NCBI RefSeq assembly: GCF_031582905.1
Contig: NZ_CP133990.1
Location: 4,020,882 to 4,084,881, forward strand
Source of the DNA: Pengzhenrongella sp031582905
Lineage (GTDB): Bacteria > Actinomycetota > Actinomycetes > Actinomycetales > Cellulomonadaceae
Length of the DNA: 64,000 bases
Direction of reading: 5' to 3'
Both the position numbers and the translations under genes were made by a program. Numbering within the stretch: position 1 is the stretch's first letter; every line of letters begins with the position of its first letter. This document shows, piece by piece, positions 17,712-29,470 of this stretch. The notes below the pieces were generated by a model. The model saw only the letters and a list, made by a program, of their open reading frames with translations, was not told the DNA's origin and made no database searches.

Positions 17712-17915
17712 CGGGGCGATCGGACGCGACGCGAGGCATCGACCGTCGCTTGATATCGTGACGCCACATCCGTGACGCACCGTGCCGGGGTCCTCCCCTG
17801 GCCGCGTGCCCGCACCTGTGCCTCTCGACAACGCCAGGCCTGTCGCTCGGGACCCCTCCCGGTCGGCAGGCCGATCTGTCCATCGCCCACCCGCCCCCGA
17901 CCGGACGGAGCGGAC

Positions 17916-20900
17916 GTGCTCTACCTCCTCGCGGCCCATGTGGTCATGGCGCTCGCCGCGCCTGTCCTCGTCGCGTGGTGGGGCCGCCGGGCGTTCCTCG
18001 TGCTGGCCCTCGCGCCGGCGTCGGCCGCGGTCTGGGCGCTCGCGCAGACCCGTGCGGTGCTCGACGGCGCCGGACCGGTCGAGGTGGTCGAGTGGGTCCC
18101 CGGGCTGTCGCTCGAGCTCGCGTTCCGGATGGACACCCTCACGTGGCTCATGGTGCTGCTGGTCGGCGGCGTGGGTGCCCTCGTGCTCGTGTACTGCTCG
18201 GCGTACTTCTCGAAGTCGGCCGGCGGCCTGGGTCGCTTCGGCGGTGTGCTCGTCGCGTTCGCCGGCGCGATGCTGGGCCTCGTCGCGAGCGACGACCTGC
18301 TCATGCTCTATGTGTTCTGGGAGCTGACGACCGTCTTCTCCTACCTGCTGATCGGCCACTACGCCGACCGCAAGGCGAGCCGGCGCGCGGCCATGCAGGC
18401 CATCATCATCACGACCGCGGGTGGCCTGGCGATGCTCGTCGGGCTCGTCCTGCTCGGCCACGCGGCGGGCACCTACCGGTTGTCCGAGGTCATCGCCGAC
18501 CCGCCGGGCGGCACCGTCGCCACCGTCGCGGTGGTGTGTCTCCTCGCCGGTGCGGTGACGAAGTCCGCACTCCTGCCGTTCCACTTCTGGCTGCCCGCGG
18601 CCATGGCGGCGCCGACGCCGGTCAGCGCCTACCTGCACGCGGCCGCGATGGTGAAGGCCGGCGTCTACCTCGTCGCGCGCTTCGCGCCCGCCTACGCCGA
18701 CCTCACCGCCTGGCGCGTCATCGTGCTGACGCTGGGCTGCGGCACGCTTCTGCTCGGCGGCTACCGCGCGATGCGGCAGTACGACCTCAAGCTCGTGCTC
18801 GCGTTCGGGACGGTCAGCCAGCTCGGCCTCATCGTGCTGCTCGTCGGCTACGGCACCCAGGCCACCGCGCTCGCGGGCGTCGCGCTGGTCGGGGCGCACG
18901 CCATGTTCAAGGCCGCCCTGTTCCTCGTGGTCGGGGTGGTCGACGCCGCCGCCGGCACCCGCGACCTGCGCCGGCTCTCCGGGGTGGGTCGCGCGCTGCC
19001 GGTGACCGCGACCGTCGGCGTGCTCGCCGCCGCCTCGATGGTCGGCCTGCCGCCGTTCGCCGGGTACGTCGCCAAGGAGGCGGCCCTCGAGGCCGTCCTG
19101 CACGACGACGACGGCGGCTGGGTCGCGATCGTCGTCCTCGCGGCGGTCGCGGTCGGCTCCGCGCTGACCGTCGCGTACGGGCTGCGCTTCGTGTGGGGTG
19201 CCTTCGCCTCCAAGCCGCAGCCGCCCGTGGCCCCCGCCGGCACCGACGCGGCCGCCGAGCAGCCGACCGGCTTCGCCTCCATCTCCCAACCGTCGTTCGT
19301 GATGACGGTGCCCGCGCTCGTGCTCGCCGTCCTCGGTCTGGTCCTGGCGCTCGTGCCCACCGTGGGGGAGGAGGTGCTCTCGCCCTACGCGTCGACCCTC
19401 CCGCGCGGCGAGGCGGGCCACCTCGTGCTGTGGGCCGGGTTGACCCCGGTCCTGCTCATCACGATCGGCGTGCTCGTGGTCGGGACGGCCCTGTTCGTGG
19501 CCCGGACGCGGGTCGAGCGCGTGCAGGTCGCGCTGCACGTCGACGTCGACGCCGACCGCGCCTACCGCCGCACGATGCGCAAGCTCGACGACTTCGCCGC
19601 CGACGTCACCGCGCAGACCCAGCGCGGATCGCTGCCCTTCTACCTCGGCGCGATCCTCATCGTGCTGGTCGCGCTGACCGGGACGGCTCTGGTGACCGGG
19701 ACGCGGCTGCCGGACGCCGTCCTGTGGGGCGACTCCGTGCTGCAGGTGATCATCGCGGTCCTCATCCTGGGCGCGGCCGTCCTGGCGGCCCGCTCGCGCC
19801 GCCGGCTCAAGGCCGTGGTGCTGCTGGGCGCCTGCGGCTACGGGATCGCGGTCCTGTTCCTCCTGCACGGCGCCCCGGACCTCGCGCTCACGCAGGTGCT
19901 CGTCGAGACCATCACGCTGGTGGTGTTCGTGCTCGTCCTGCGCCGCCTGCCCCCGTACTTCTCCGACCGTCCGCTGGCCCGGAGCCGGTGGCTACGGCTC
20001 GCGATCGCGCTCGCCGTGGGCTCGGCCGTCGGGGCGCTCGCGCTCATCGCCCCCGGTGCGCGCCAGCACCTGCCGCAGTCGGTGCCCTTCCCCGAGGAGG
20101 CCTACTCGTTCGGGGGCGGCAAGAACATCGTCAACGTCGTCCTCGTCGACATCCGCGCCTGGGACACCATGGGCGAGATCGCGGTGCTGCTGGTCGCCGC
20201 GACCGGCGTCGCGTCGCTCATCTTCCTCCAGCGCCGCAGCGGCGAGCTGCACCGGCTCGGCGACGTCGACGAGCGGACCGCTGCCCGCGTGTGGGGTGGC
20301 GGGCTCGACGCCGGTGCCCGGCTGCGGCGCCCTGCGGTCGCCCTGACGACGGACGCGCCGCTGCCGTCGTCGCCCATCGACGCCGGCTCGGTCGGGATGG
20401 CGAGCCGCCGGGCGCGCTCCTGGCTGCGGGCCGAGCAGACCCTGGCGCCGCAGCGCCGCTCGGTGATCTTCGAGGTCGTCACGCGGCTGCTCTTCCACAC
20501 GATGGTCGTCGTCGCGCTCTTCCTGCTGTTCTCCGGCCACAACTCACCCGGTGGCGGGTTCGCGGCCGGCCTGATCGTGGGGGTCGCGCTCATCGTGCGG
20601 TACCTCGCCGGCGGGCGCTACGAGCTCGGCGAGGCGGCGCCGGTCCACCCCGGTCTGCTGCTGGGGTCCGGGCTGTTCCTCTCCGCCGGTGTCGGGCTCG
20701 TCGCGCTCCTCGCCGGTGGTGAGGTGCTGCAGAGCGTGATCATCGACCTCGAGGTCCCGGTTCTCGGGACCATCCACCTGGTGACGTCGCTGTTCTTCGA
20801 CATCGGGGTCTTCCTCGTGGTGGTCGGTCTGGTGCTCGACGTCCTGCGGTCCCTCGGTGCGGAGATCGACCGGCACGGCGAGGAGGACGGCGCGGACGCC

Positions 20901-21071
20901 GCCGGGTCCGAGCACGGCGTCGAGGCGCACCTGCCGTCGGAGCCGGGCGAGTCCGACGCCCCCAGCGGGACGCGCGCCGGGAGCGCCGTCGACGACAAGC
21001 GCGGCTCCGGCGGCGCCCGCGACACCCCCGGCCCCCGGGGCACCCGTCACACCGAGGAGGTGACCCGATGA
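17916..21071 (+). CDS. mrpA: Mrp Na+/H+ antiporter subunit A fused to subunit B
   Basis: The 1051-residue polytopic protein begins with a complex-I ND5-like module (MDTLTWLMVLLVGGVGALVL; the proton-path segment AVTKSALLPFHFWLPAAMAA; MVKAGVYLVARFAPA). It continues with the MrpA C-terminal helices, and from about residue 845 has an MnhB domain (EVVTRLLFHTMVVVALFLLF, GHNSPGGGFAAGL). This A-B fusion is common in actinobacteria. GTG 17916 follows a GGAG site. First gene of the operon; ATGA overlap with mrpC. Confidence 0.92.
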   Translation: MLYLLAAHVVMALAAPVLVAWWGRRAFLVLALAPASAAVWALAQTRAVLDGAGPVEVVEWVPGLSLELAFRMDTLTWLMVLLVGGVGALVLVYCSAYFSKSAGGLGRFGGVLVAFAGAMLGLVASDDLLMLYVFWELTTVFSYLLIGHYADRKASRRAAMQAIIITTAGGLAMLVGLVLLGHAAGTYRLSEVIADPPGGTVATVAVVCLLAGAVTKSALLPFHFWLPAAMAAPTPVSAYLHAAAMVKAGVYLVARFAPAYADLTAWRVIVLTLGCGTLLLGGYRAMRQYDLKLVLAFGTVSQLGLIVLLVGYGTQATALAGVALVGAHAMFKAALFLVVGVVDAAAGTRDLRRLSGVGRALPVTATVGVLAAASMVGLPPFAGYVAKEAALEAVLHDDDGGWVAIVVLAAVAVGSALTVAYGLRFVWGAFASKPQPPVAPAGTDAAAEQPTGFASISQPSFVMTVPALVLAVLGLVLALVPTVGEEVLSPYASTLPRGEAGHLVLWAGLTPVLLITIGVLVVGTALFVARTRVERVQVALHVDVDADRAYRRTMRKLDDFAADVTAQTQRGSLPFYLGAILIVLVALTGTALVTGTRLPDAVLWGDSVLQVIIAVLILGAAVLAARSRRRLKAVVLLGACGYGIAVLFLLHGAPDLALTQVLVETITLVVFVLVLRRLPPYFSDRPLARSRWLRLAIALAVGSAVGALALIAPGARQHLPQSVPFPEEAYSFGGGKNIVNVVLVDIRAWDTMGEIAVLLVAATGVASLIFLQRRSGELHRLGDVDERTAARVWGGGLDAGARLRRPAVALTTDAPLPSSPIDAGSVGMASRRARSWLRAEQTLAPQRRSVIFEVVTRLLFHTMVVVALFLLFSGHNSPGGGFAAGLIVGVALIVRYLAGGRYELGEAAPVHPGLLLGSGLFLSAGVGLVALLAGGEVLQSVIIDLEVPVLGTIHLVTSLFFDIGVFLVVVGLVLDVLRSLGAEIDRHGEEDGADAAGSEHGVEAHLPSEPGESDAPSGTRAGSAVDDKRGSGGARDTPGPRGTRHTEEVTR

Positions 21072-21543
21072 TCGACCCGGACATGACGCCGAACATCCTG
21101 CTCGTCATCGTGGTGGCCGGCCTCGTCTCCACCGGCGTCTACCTCATGCTCGAGCGCAGCCTGACCCGGATCATGATCGGCATCGTCCTGGTGAGCAACG
21201 GCATCAACGTGCTGTTCCTCGTCGCCGGCGGTGCCTCCGGTGGGGCGCCGATCGTCGGCTCGACACCGACCGAGGAGATGAGCGACCCGCTGCCGCAGGC
21301 GATGGTGCTCACCGCGATCGTCATCACCCTCGGCATGACGGCGTTCGTGCTCGCGATGGCGTACCGGTCGTGGCAGCTCCACCGTCACGACGAGGTGCAG
21401 GACGACCTCGAGGACCGCCGCATCGCGAGCATCGCGGCCGCCAACCAGGCGATCTTCTCCGACAGCGACACCCCGGACGTCACCAGCGACCTGGACCTCG
21501 ACGCCGTCGAGGCGCGCGACGAGACCGGGGAGGGCAGGCGCCG

Positions 21544-21547
<4 letters not shown>
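21068..21547 (+). CDS. mrpC: Mrp Na+/H+ antiporter subunit C
   Basis: The 159-residue NuoK-like membrane subunit has three helices (ILLVIVVAGLVSTGVYLMLE, GIVLVSNGINVLFLVAGG, AMVLTAIVITLGMTAFVLAM) and a hydrophilic C-terminal tail. Start and stop overlap both neighbours by 4 bp. It forms part of the Mrp proton-antiport complex. Confidence 0.93.
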
Positions 21548-23194
<1,647 letters not shown>

Positions 23195-23198
<4 letters not shown>

Positions 23199-23776
23199 GC
23201 CTGCACACGCGTCGGCGGCGCATCGCCGTGCAGTGGCCGACCCTGGCGTGGCTGACCGTCGTCTGGGTCCTGCTGTGGGGTGACCTCACGGTGGCGAACG
23301 TGCTCGCGGGGCTCGCGATCGCACTCGTCGTGAGCATCGCGTTGCCGCTGCCCCCCGTCGCCGCGGAGGGGCGCCTGCGTCCCCTCGGGATCCTCCGGCT
23401 GTTCGCCGTGTTCGCCAAGGACGTCGTCGTGGCCAGCGTGGTCGTCAGCATCCAGGCGTTCCGTCGCCGGCCGCCGCGCAGCGCCGTCATCCGGGTCCGG
23501 CTGCGCAGCTCCTCCGACCTGTACCTGACGCTCACCGCCGAGTTCTGCTCCCTCGTCCCCGGCTCGCTCGTCGTCGAGGCGCACCGCCTGACCAGCACGC
23601 TCTACATGCACGTGCTCGACGCGGGCGGTGCGGACGGCATCGAGGACGCGCGCCGGCGCGTCCTGGACCAGGAGGAGCGGGTGATGCGCGCCTTCGCGTC
23701 CGACCGTGAGATCGAGGCAGCCGGCCTCGACCGGTCCCGGCAGCCCGTCGAGTCCTCCCACGAGGTGCCCGCATGA
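23195..23776 (+). CDS. mrpE: Mrp Na+/H+ antiporter subunit E
   Basis: The 193-residue protein has two N-terminal membrane helices (LAWLTVVWVLLWGDLTVANV and VLAGLAIALVVSIALPLP) and a cytoplasmic domain with the family's LTLTAEFCSLVPGSLVVEA segment. ATG 23195 overlaps the mrpD stop as ATGA, and the 3' end overlaps mrpF the same way. Structural subunit of the antiporter. Confidence 0.92.
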
Positions 23777-24144
23777 CCGTCGTCGCCTGGATCTGCGCCA
23801 CCCTGCTCGCCGCGGGAGGCATCCTCGCGGTCGTGCGCATGGAGCGCGGCCCCAGCATGCTCGACCGCACCATCGCGCTGGACGTGCTCACCACCACCCT
23901 GGTGGGCATCGTCGGGCTCGAGGCGGCGGTCTCCCGCCGCACCGACACCATCCCGCTGCTCGTGGCGCTGTCCCTGGTGGGGTTCGTCGGGTCGGTGACC
24001 ATCGCCCGCTTCGCGTCCAAGGAGCCGCCCGGCCAGGGCCGGGTCCGGACCCGCGAGGAGATCGCACGCGACGAGGCCGAGCGGCTCGGCCTCGACGAGT
24101 CCGACGCCGTCGCGACCCCGACGCGGAACGACCCGGAGGCATGA
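23773..24144 (+). CDS. mrpF: Mrp Na+/H+ antiporter subunit F
   Basis: The 123-residue protein has three hydrophobic helices and the MrpF segment MERGPSMLDRTIALDVLTT between helices one and two. A charged tail follows. ATGA overlaps at both ends place it firmly in the operon. Confidence 0.92.
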   Translation: MTVVAWICATLLAAGGILAVVRMERGPSMLDRTIALDVLTTTLVGIVGLEAAVSRRTDTIPLLVALSLVGFVGSVTIARFASKEPPGQGRVRTREEIARDEAERLGLDESDAVATPTRNDPEA

Positions 24145-24628
24145 TGGACGGCATCGACTGGACCGTCGTGGCCGACGCCCTCGCGGCGCTGTGCCTGCTC
24201 GGCGGTGCGCTGCTGGCGTTCGCCGCCGGGATGGGCGTCCTGCGCTTCCCCGACCTGCTGTCCCGCATGCACGCCGCGACGAAGCCGCAGGTGCTCGGGC
24301 TCGTGCTGGTGCTCCTCGGGCTCGCGCTGCGGCTGCGGTCCGGCCCGGTGCTGTCGATCCTCGCGCTGGTGGTCGTGTTCCAGCTGCTCACGTCACCGGT
24401 CGCCGCGCACATGGTCGGTCGGGCCGGCTACCGCACCGGGAAGGTCCGCCACGACCTGCTCCTCGTCGACGAGCTGACGGCGGATCAGGACGCCGCCGAC
24501 GAGCAGGCCGCGGAGCAGGACGCGCGCGAGGCCCAGCGGCAGCTCACCCCGGCCGAGATCGCCCGGGACACCGAGGGCGGCCGCCCGCCGGTGCCCGGGA
24601 ATCCGGTGACGGGCCGCGCGTCAGCTGA
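24141..24628 (+). CDS. mrpG: Mrp Na+/H+ antiporter subunit G (3' frameshift)
   Basis: The first 115 residues are a clear MrpG: three helices and VLRFPDLLSRMHAATKPQVLG. As written the frame has no stop for another 430 bp and runs antisense through the DUF4235 gene. One missing base near 24580-24620 would bring in the TGA at 24626-24628 and give 162 residues. The end converges with, and overlaps by 8 bp, the next gene. Last gene of the operon. Confidence 0.85.
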
Positions 24629-24872
24629 GGAAGCGCGCGGTCCCACGCGTGGCGAGCACGCGGGCCAGGGACGCGACGACGGCCGTCAGCGCCGCGGCGA
24701 TGGCGACCTCCGTCAGGCCGGCGTCACCCTCGTCCTCGGGCTTGGGCGGCGTGTGGCCGGTGACGGCGTTCCAGGCGGCGGCGACCGCCTTCTGCGCGAG
24801 CCAGACGGTGCCCCCCGCGACGGCCAGGCCGACGACCTTGGAGACGGTGGACTGCGTGGACTCGTCGACCAC
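24621..24872 (-). CDS. DUF4235 membrane protein
   Basis: The 83-residue protein has the two amphipathic/hydrophobic segments of DUF4235 (VVGLAVAGGTVWLAQKAVAA and VAIAAALTAVVASLARVLAT) joined by the AWNAVTGHTPPKP linker typical of this actinobacterial family. GTG 24872 is preceded by a strong AGGAGG at 5-bp spacing, which decides the start. Function unknown. Confidence 0.8.
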   Translation of the reverse strand: MVDESTQSTVSKVVGLAVAGGTVWLAQKAVAAAWNAVTGHTPPKPEDEGDAGLTEVAIAAALTAVVASLARVLATRGTARFLS

Positions 24873-25010
24873 GGGAACCTCCTGAGCAGTGGGTGGAGCG
24901 CCCACGCTATCGGCGCCGAGAGGTCGGCGCCGGGCCGGCGGGGGCCGTCCCCGCGGGGGTGGCCGGCGATCGGTACCCCCGACGGCCCCGGTGTAGGGTC
25001 CGGGGTGAAC

Positions 25011-25103
25011 GACAGGGGAGCGCCGCCGGGTGACCGGACAGCGCTGAGAGTGCGGTGATCCGCAGACCCTCGAACCTGATCCGGCTCACACCGGCGTAGG
25101 GAG
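25011..25103 (+). promoter_or_regulatory. TPP riboswitch (THI element)
   Basis: The leader of thiB contains the conserved TPP-sensing core: AGGGGAGC, then GCTGAGAG, ACCCTCGAACCTGATC and, after a hairpin, GCGTAGGGAG, all in order and with normal spacing. Binding of thiamine pyrophosphate to such RNAs reduces expression, so the transporter should be made when thiamine is scarce. It ends about 100 bp before the thiB start; the GGAGG of thiB could be the sequestered element. Confidence 0.93.
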
Positions 25104-25202
25104 TCGGGCTTCTCTTTCCCCGTGACGCTGTGGATGCGCCCGCGTGCGGGCTGCTCCCCGGTGCCACGGGGTACCCCTCCTGCACCGATGAGGAGGACGC
25201 AC

Positions 25203-26299
25203 ATGGCGAGGACCGCTCGCACCCACCGCACCACCACCGCGCTCACCGGCCTCGCCGGGGCCGTCACGCTGGCCCTGGCCGGCTGCTCCGTCGCCGGCTC
25301 AGGCGCCGGCACCGGCTCCGAGCCCGACGCGTCCGGCTCGGGCGGTGGCTCCGTCACGCTCGTCACCCATGACTCCTTCGGTCTGGGCGAGGACTTCGTC
25401 GCCGCGTTCGAGGCGGAGACCGGGCTCGAGCTGACGGTCTCCCAGCCGGGGGACGGGGGCACGCTCGTCAACCAGCTCGTGCTCACCCGGGAGTCGCCGC
25501 TCGGTGACGCCGTCTACGGCATCGACAGCTCGTTCGCGTCCCGGGCGATCACCGAGGGCGTGCTCGAGCCCTACACGTCGCCCGCGCTGCCGGCCGGCGC
25601 GGAGGGCTACGCCGCCGACGACGAGGGTCACCTCACCCCGGTCGACGTCGGCGACGTGTGCGTCAACGTCGACCACGACTGGTTCGCCGAGCAGGGGATC
25701 CCGGAGCCGGTGACCCTCGAGGACCTCACCGATCCCGCGTACCGCGACCTGCTCGTGGTGACGAACCCGGCGACGTCGTCCCCGGGGCTGTCGTTCCTGC
25801 TGGCGACCGTCGGTGCGTTCGGTGAGGACGGCTGGACCGAGTACTGGGCCGCGCTGCGCGACAACGGGGTCAAGGTCGTCGACGGCTGGTCCGACGCGTA
25901 CAGCGTCGACTTCTCCGGGTCGTCCGGCGAGGGGCTCGCCCGCTCGTCGTCTCCTACGCGTCGTCGCCGCCGGCCGAGGTGCCCGAGGGCGCGGACGAGG
26001 CCCCGACCGGTGCGCTGCTCGAGACGTGCTTCCGCCAGGTCGAGTACGCCGGCGTGCTCGCCGGCGCCGAGAACCCCGAGGGCGCCCGGCAGCTCGTGGA
26101 CTTCCTGCTCTCCGCCGACGTCCAGGCGGACATCCCGGACGCGATGTACATGTACCCGGTCGACGGGTCGGTTGCGCTGCCTGAGGCCTGGGAGCGGTTC
26201 GCACCGCTGTCGCCCGAGCCGTTCACGGTCGACCCCGAGGCCATCGACGCGAACCGCGACGAGTGGATCCGGACGTGGACCGACACGGTCATCGGCTGA
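25203..26299 (+). CDS. thiB: thiamine ABC transporter substrate-binding lipoprotein (frameshifted)
   Basis: The signal peptide ends in a lipobox (TLALAGCS), so the protein is anchored outside the membrane. The body matches thiamine-binding proteins of the ABC family (VTHDSFGLGEDFVAAFEAET; SYASSPPAEVP; SADVQADIPDAMYMYPV). The frame breaks near 25939-25941; one more C gives GLAPLVVSYASS and a 365-residue protein. ATG 25203 has AGGAGG upstream. The TPP riboswitch in the leader supports thiamine or a precursor as ligand. Confidence 0.9.
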
Positions 26300-28036
26300 C
26301 GACCGCGCTCGCGGCACACGCCGGCCCGACGACGACGCGTCCGTCGCCGTCGGGCTTGTCGTCGCGCCGGACGACGTCCGCCCGGGCGGTCGCCGGGTGG
26401 ACGGTGGCCGCGGGGCTGCCGCTGGCGTTCCTCGGGTTCTTCTTCGGCTGGCCGGCCGCGACGCTCGTCGCGCGCGGCTTCACCACCGAGGGCGCGCCGG
26501 ACCTGTCCGGGTTCGTCGAGGTGTTCAGCCGCCCGCGCACGTGGCGCATCGTCGGCCAGACGCTGCAGCAGGCGGCGCTGGGGACGACGATCTCGCTCGC
26601 GCTCGGGATCCCGGGGGCGTACGTGCTGTACCGGCGCCGGTTCCGTGGGCGTGGGCTGGTGCGGGCGTTCGTGACCGTGCCGTTCGTGCTGCCCACCGTC
26701 GTCGTCGGCGTCGCGTTCCGCTCGCTGCTGACCGAGGGCGGTCCGCTCGCGGGCCTGCGCCTGGACGGCACCATGACGGCGGTCGTCGCGGCGCTCGTGT
26801 TCTTCAACTACGCGGTGGTCGTCCGGACGGTCGGCAGCCTGTGGGAGCGGCTCGACCCGCGTGCGGAGCAGGCAGCCCGGGCGCTCGGCGCCCCGCCGTG
26901 GCGGGCGTTCGTCGGCGTGACCCTGCCGGCGCTGGCGCCGGCGATCGCGTCGGCCGGATCGCTCGTGTTCCTGTTCTGCGCGACGGCGTTCGGCACCGTC
27001 CTCGTCCTCGGCGGCCCGCGGCTGGGCACGGTCGAGACCGAGATCTGGGTGCAGACCACGCAGTTCCTCGACCTGCGCACCGCGTCGGTGCTGTCCGTCG
27101 TGCAGCTCGTGATCGTCGCCGGTGCGCTGTGGGTGGCCGGTCGCGCCCGGACGCGGGGAGCGGGCGCTGCACCTGGCCGGCTCGGGCCGGGCCGCCCCGC
27201 TGCGGTGGCGGACGTCGGGCTGGGGCGACCGCGGCGCGGTGGCGGTGACCGGCGTGGTCCTCGTCGGGCTGGCGCTGCCGCTCGCCACGATGGTCGCGCG
27301 CTCGCTGCGCACGCCGGACGGGTGGGGGCTCACCAACTACGTGAACCTCGGCACCGTCGGGGACGGGCTGTCGGTGACGGTGTGGCAGGCCGCGGCCAAC
27401 TCGCTGCGCGCCGCCGTCGACGCGACGGTGCTCGCGCTCGTCGTCGGCGGCCTGGTCGCGCTCGTGGTGTCCCGGCGCCCGCGCGCCCGCGCCGGACGAC
27501 GCGCGGTGCGCCTGCTCGACGCCGCCTTCATGCTGCCGCTCGGCGTCTCCGCCGTGACAGTCGGCTTCGGCATCCTCATCACGCTGGACCGGCCGCTCGG
27601 CCTGCCGGTCGACCTGCGCACGAGCGGGCTGCTGGTGCCGGTCGCCCAGGCGGTCGTCGCGGTCCCGCTCGTGGTCCGCACGGTGCTGCCGGTGCTGCGG
27701 GCGATCGACCCGCGGCTGCGTCAGGCGGCGTCGGCCCTCGGCGCGGCGCCCGGTCGCGTGCTGGCGGCCGTCGACCTGCCGATCGCGGCGCGCGCCGTCG
27801 GCCTCGCGGTCGGGTTCGCGTTCGCGGTGTCGCTCGGGGAGTTCGGGGCGACGTCGTTCCTCGCCCGGCCGGACGCCCCCACGCTGCCGGTCGTCATCTT
27901 CCGGCTGATCGGGCGGCCCGGGGCGGACAGCGCCGGCATGGCGCTCGCGGCCTCGGTCATGCTGGCCACCATGACCGCCGGCGTGATCGCGCTCGCCGAG
28001 CGGCTGCGCGGCCCCACGAACGGAGGGTTGCTGTGA
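26263..28036 (+). CDS. thiP: thiamine ABC transporter permease (one extra base)
   Basis: The protein of about 590 residues is made of two fused permease halves with about 12 helices and two EAA-type loops (EQAARALGAPPWRAF and RQAASALGAAPGRVL) that contact the ATPase. The halves differ by one frame in the direction of a one-base excess: removing one G from the G4 run at 27155-27158 joins ALWVAGRART to ERALHLAGSGR. No ATG lies near the start; GTG 26263 or 26275 would overlap thiB, and a TTG at 26353 is another choice. Confidence 0.87.
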
Positions 28037-28161
28037 GCCGGGGAGGCGCTGGGAGCGCAGCGAGCAGGGCACCGTCGGCGAACCGAGGGTGCTGTGAGCC
28101 GGGGAGGCGCTGGGAGCGCAGCGAGCAGGGCACCGCAGGCGAACCGAGGGTGCTGTCAGCC
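28030..28161 (+). repeat. 61-bp tandem repeat between thiP and thiQ
   Basis: A unit beginning GCTGTGAGCCGGGGAGG and ending GAACCGAGGGT occurs twice back to back (28030-28090 and 28091-28151, differing by two or three bases) and a third copy starts at 28152 (GCTGTCAGCC). The first unit contains the thiP stop. It separates two genes that would otherwise be close and may form hairpins or arise from slippage; no coding role is seen. Confidence 0.8.
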
Positions 28162-28178
28162 AGTCAGAGGGAGGCACC

Positions 28179-29419
28179 GTGAGCGTCACCGATCGGGCGC
28201 AGGACCGGACCGCAGTCCCGGAGGTCCCCCGCCTCGGCGGCCGCGCGGGCTGGAGGTGCGCGACGTCGTCGTGCGCTACGACGACGGCGACGCCGGCCCC
28301 ACGACGGCGGTCGACGGCGTCTCGCTCGACGTCGCGCCCGGTGAGGTCGTCGCGCTGCTCGGGCCGTCCGGGTGCGGCAAGTCGAGCCTGCTGCGCGCGG
28401 TCGCGGGCCTGGAGCCACCCGTCGCGGGGTCGGTGCGCTGGGACGGCGCCGACCTCGCCGACGTGCCGGTGCACCGCCGCGGGTTCGGGTTGATGTTCCA
28501 GGAGGGACAGCTGTTCCCGCACCGCGACGTCGCGCGGAACGTCGCGTTCGGCCTGGAGATGGCCGGGATGGGGCGGTCCGGGCGACGCCGGCGCGTCGAG
28601 GAGCTGCTGTCCGTCGTCGGCCTCGAGGGGTACGGCGGGCGGGCGGTCAGCACGCTGTCCGGCGGCGAGCAGCAGCGGGTCGCCCTCGCCCGCGCGCTCG
28701 CGCCCACGCCGCAGCTGCTGCTCCTCGACGAGCCGCTCTCCGCGCTGGACCGCTCGCTGCGCGAGCGCCTCGCGGCGGACGTGCGCGCGACGCTCGTCGA
28801 CACCGGCACGACGGCGCTGTTCGTCACGCACGACCACGACGAGGCCTTCACCGTCGCCGACCGCGTCGCCGTGATGAGCGACGGGCGCGTGCTGCGCGTG
28901 GACACCCCGGCGCGCCTGTGGCGCGAGCCGGGATCACGTGAGGTCGCGCAGTTCCTCGGCTACGAGGCCTTCGTGCCGCTGGACGCGCCCCCGGCCGGTG
29001 CGGGCGCGGCGAACGCGGGGGCGCTGGCTGCGGCCGACGCCGCTGACGACGGCGCGGTCACCGGGACCGCGCGGGCCGCCGCGGCGGTGCGGGATGCCCT
29101 CGGCGAGCGCCCCGGGACGGCGGGCGGCGCCGTCGCGGCGCTCGCACGCGGCGCACTCGTCGTCGACCGCGCAGGGGGCCGGTCGACGACGGGTGCGGAT
29201 GCGAGCGCCCGGACGGGCGGAGGGCGCCCGGACGGTCCGGGCGCCCTCACCGGGGTGGCCGGGGCGGTGACGTTCCGCCACGGCCGGTCGGAGGTCGCCG
29301 TCGACGTCCCCGGGCTCGGGACGGTCACCGCGGTGGCGCCGGGCGTCGCGGCGGTCGAGGCCGGCGCGACGGTGACGCTGCGGGTCGACCCGGGGTTCGT
29401 CGCCGTCGTCCCGGGGTGA
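28179..29419 (+). CDS. thiQ: thiamine ABC transporter ATP-binding protein (frameshifted)
   Basis: The ATPase of about 413 residues has Walker A LLGPSGCGKSSLLRAVAG, Q-loop FQEGQLFPHRDV, signature STLSGGEQQRVALARAL, Walker B LLLLDEPLSALD and H-loop FVTHDHDEAF. GTG 28179 has AGGGAGG in front; its frame passes to the main frame if the G3 at 28247-28249 has a fourth base (GGRAG to LEVRDVVVRYDD). The C-terminal 170 residues, with an Ala-rich linker, resemble a TOBE-like regulatory extension. Confidence 0.88.
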
Positions 29420-29470
29420 GCCCGGCCGTGCGGACCAGGCGGACCGTGCGGACCGTGCGGACCAGCTGGC

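Noticed and set aside
16644..19868. A 1074-codon minus-strand frame antisense to mrpA
   Set aside because: Composition is His/Arg/Asp-rich shadow coding; the plus strand encodes the conserved antiporter subunit.
24629..25058. Continuation of the mrpG frame to 25058
   Set aside because: It would run antisense through the DUF4235 gene, which has a strong ribosome site; a missing base before 24628 explains it better.
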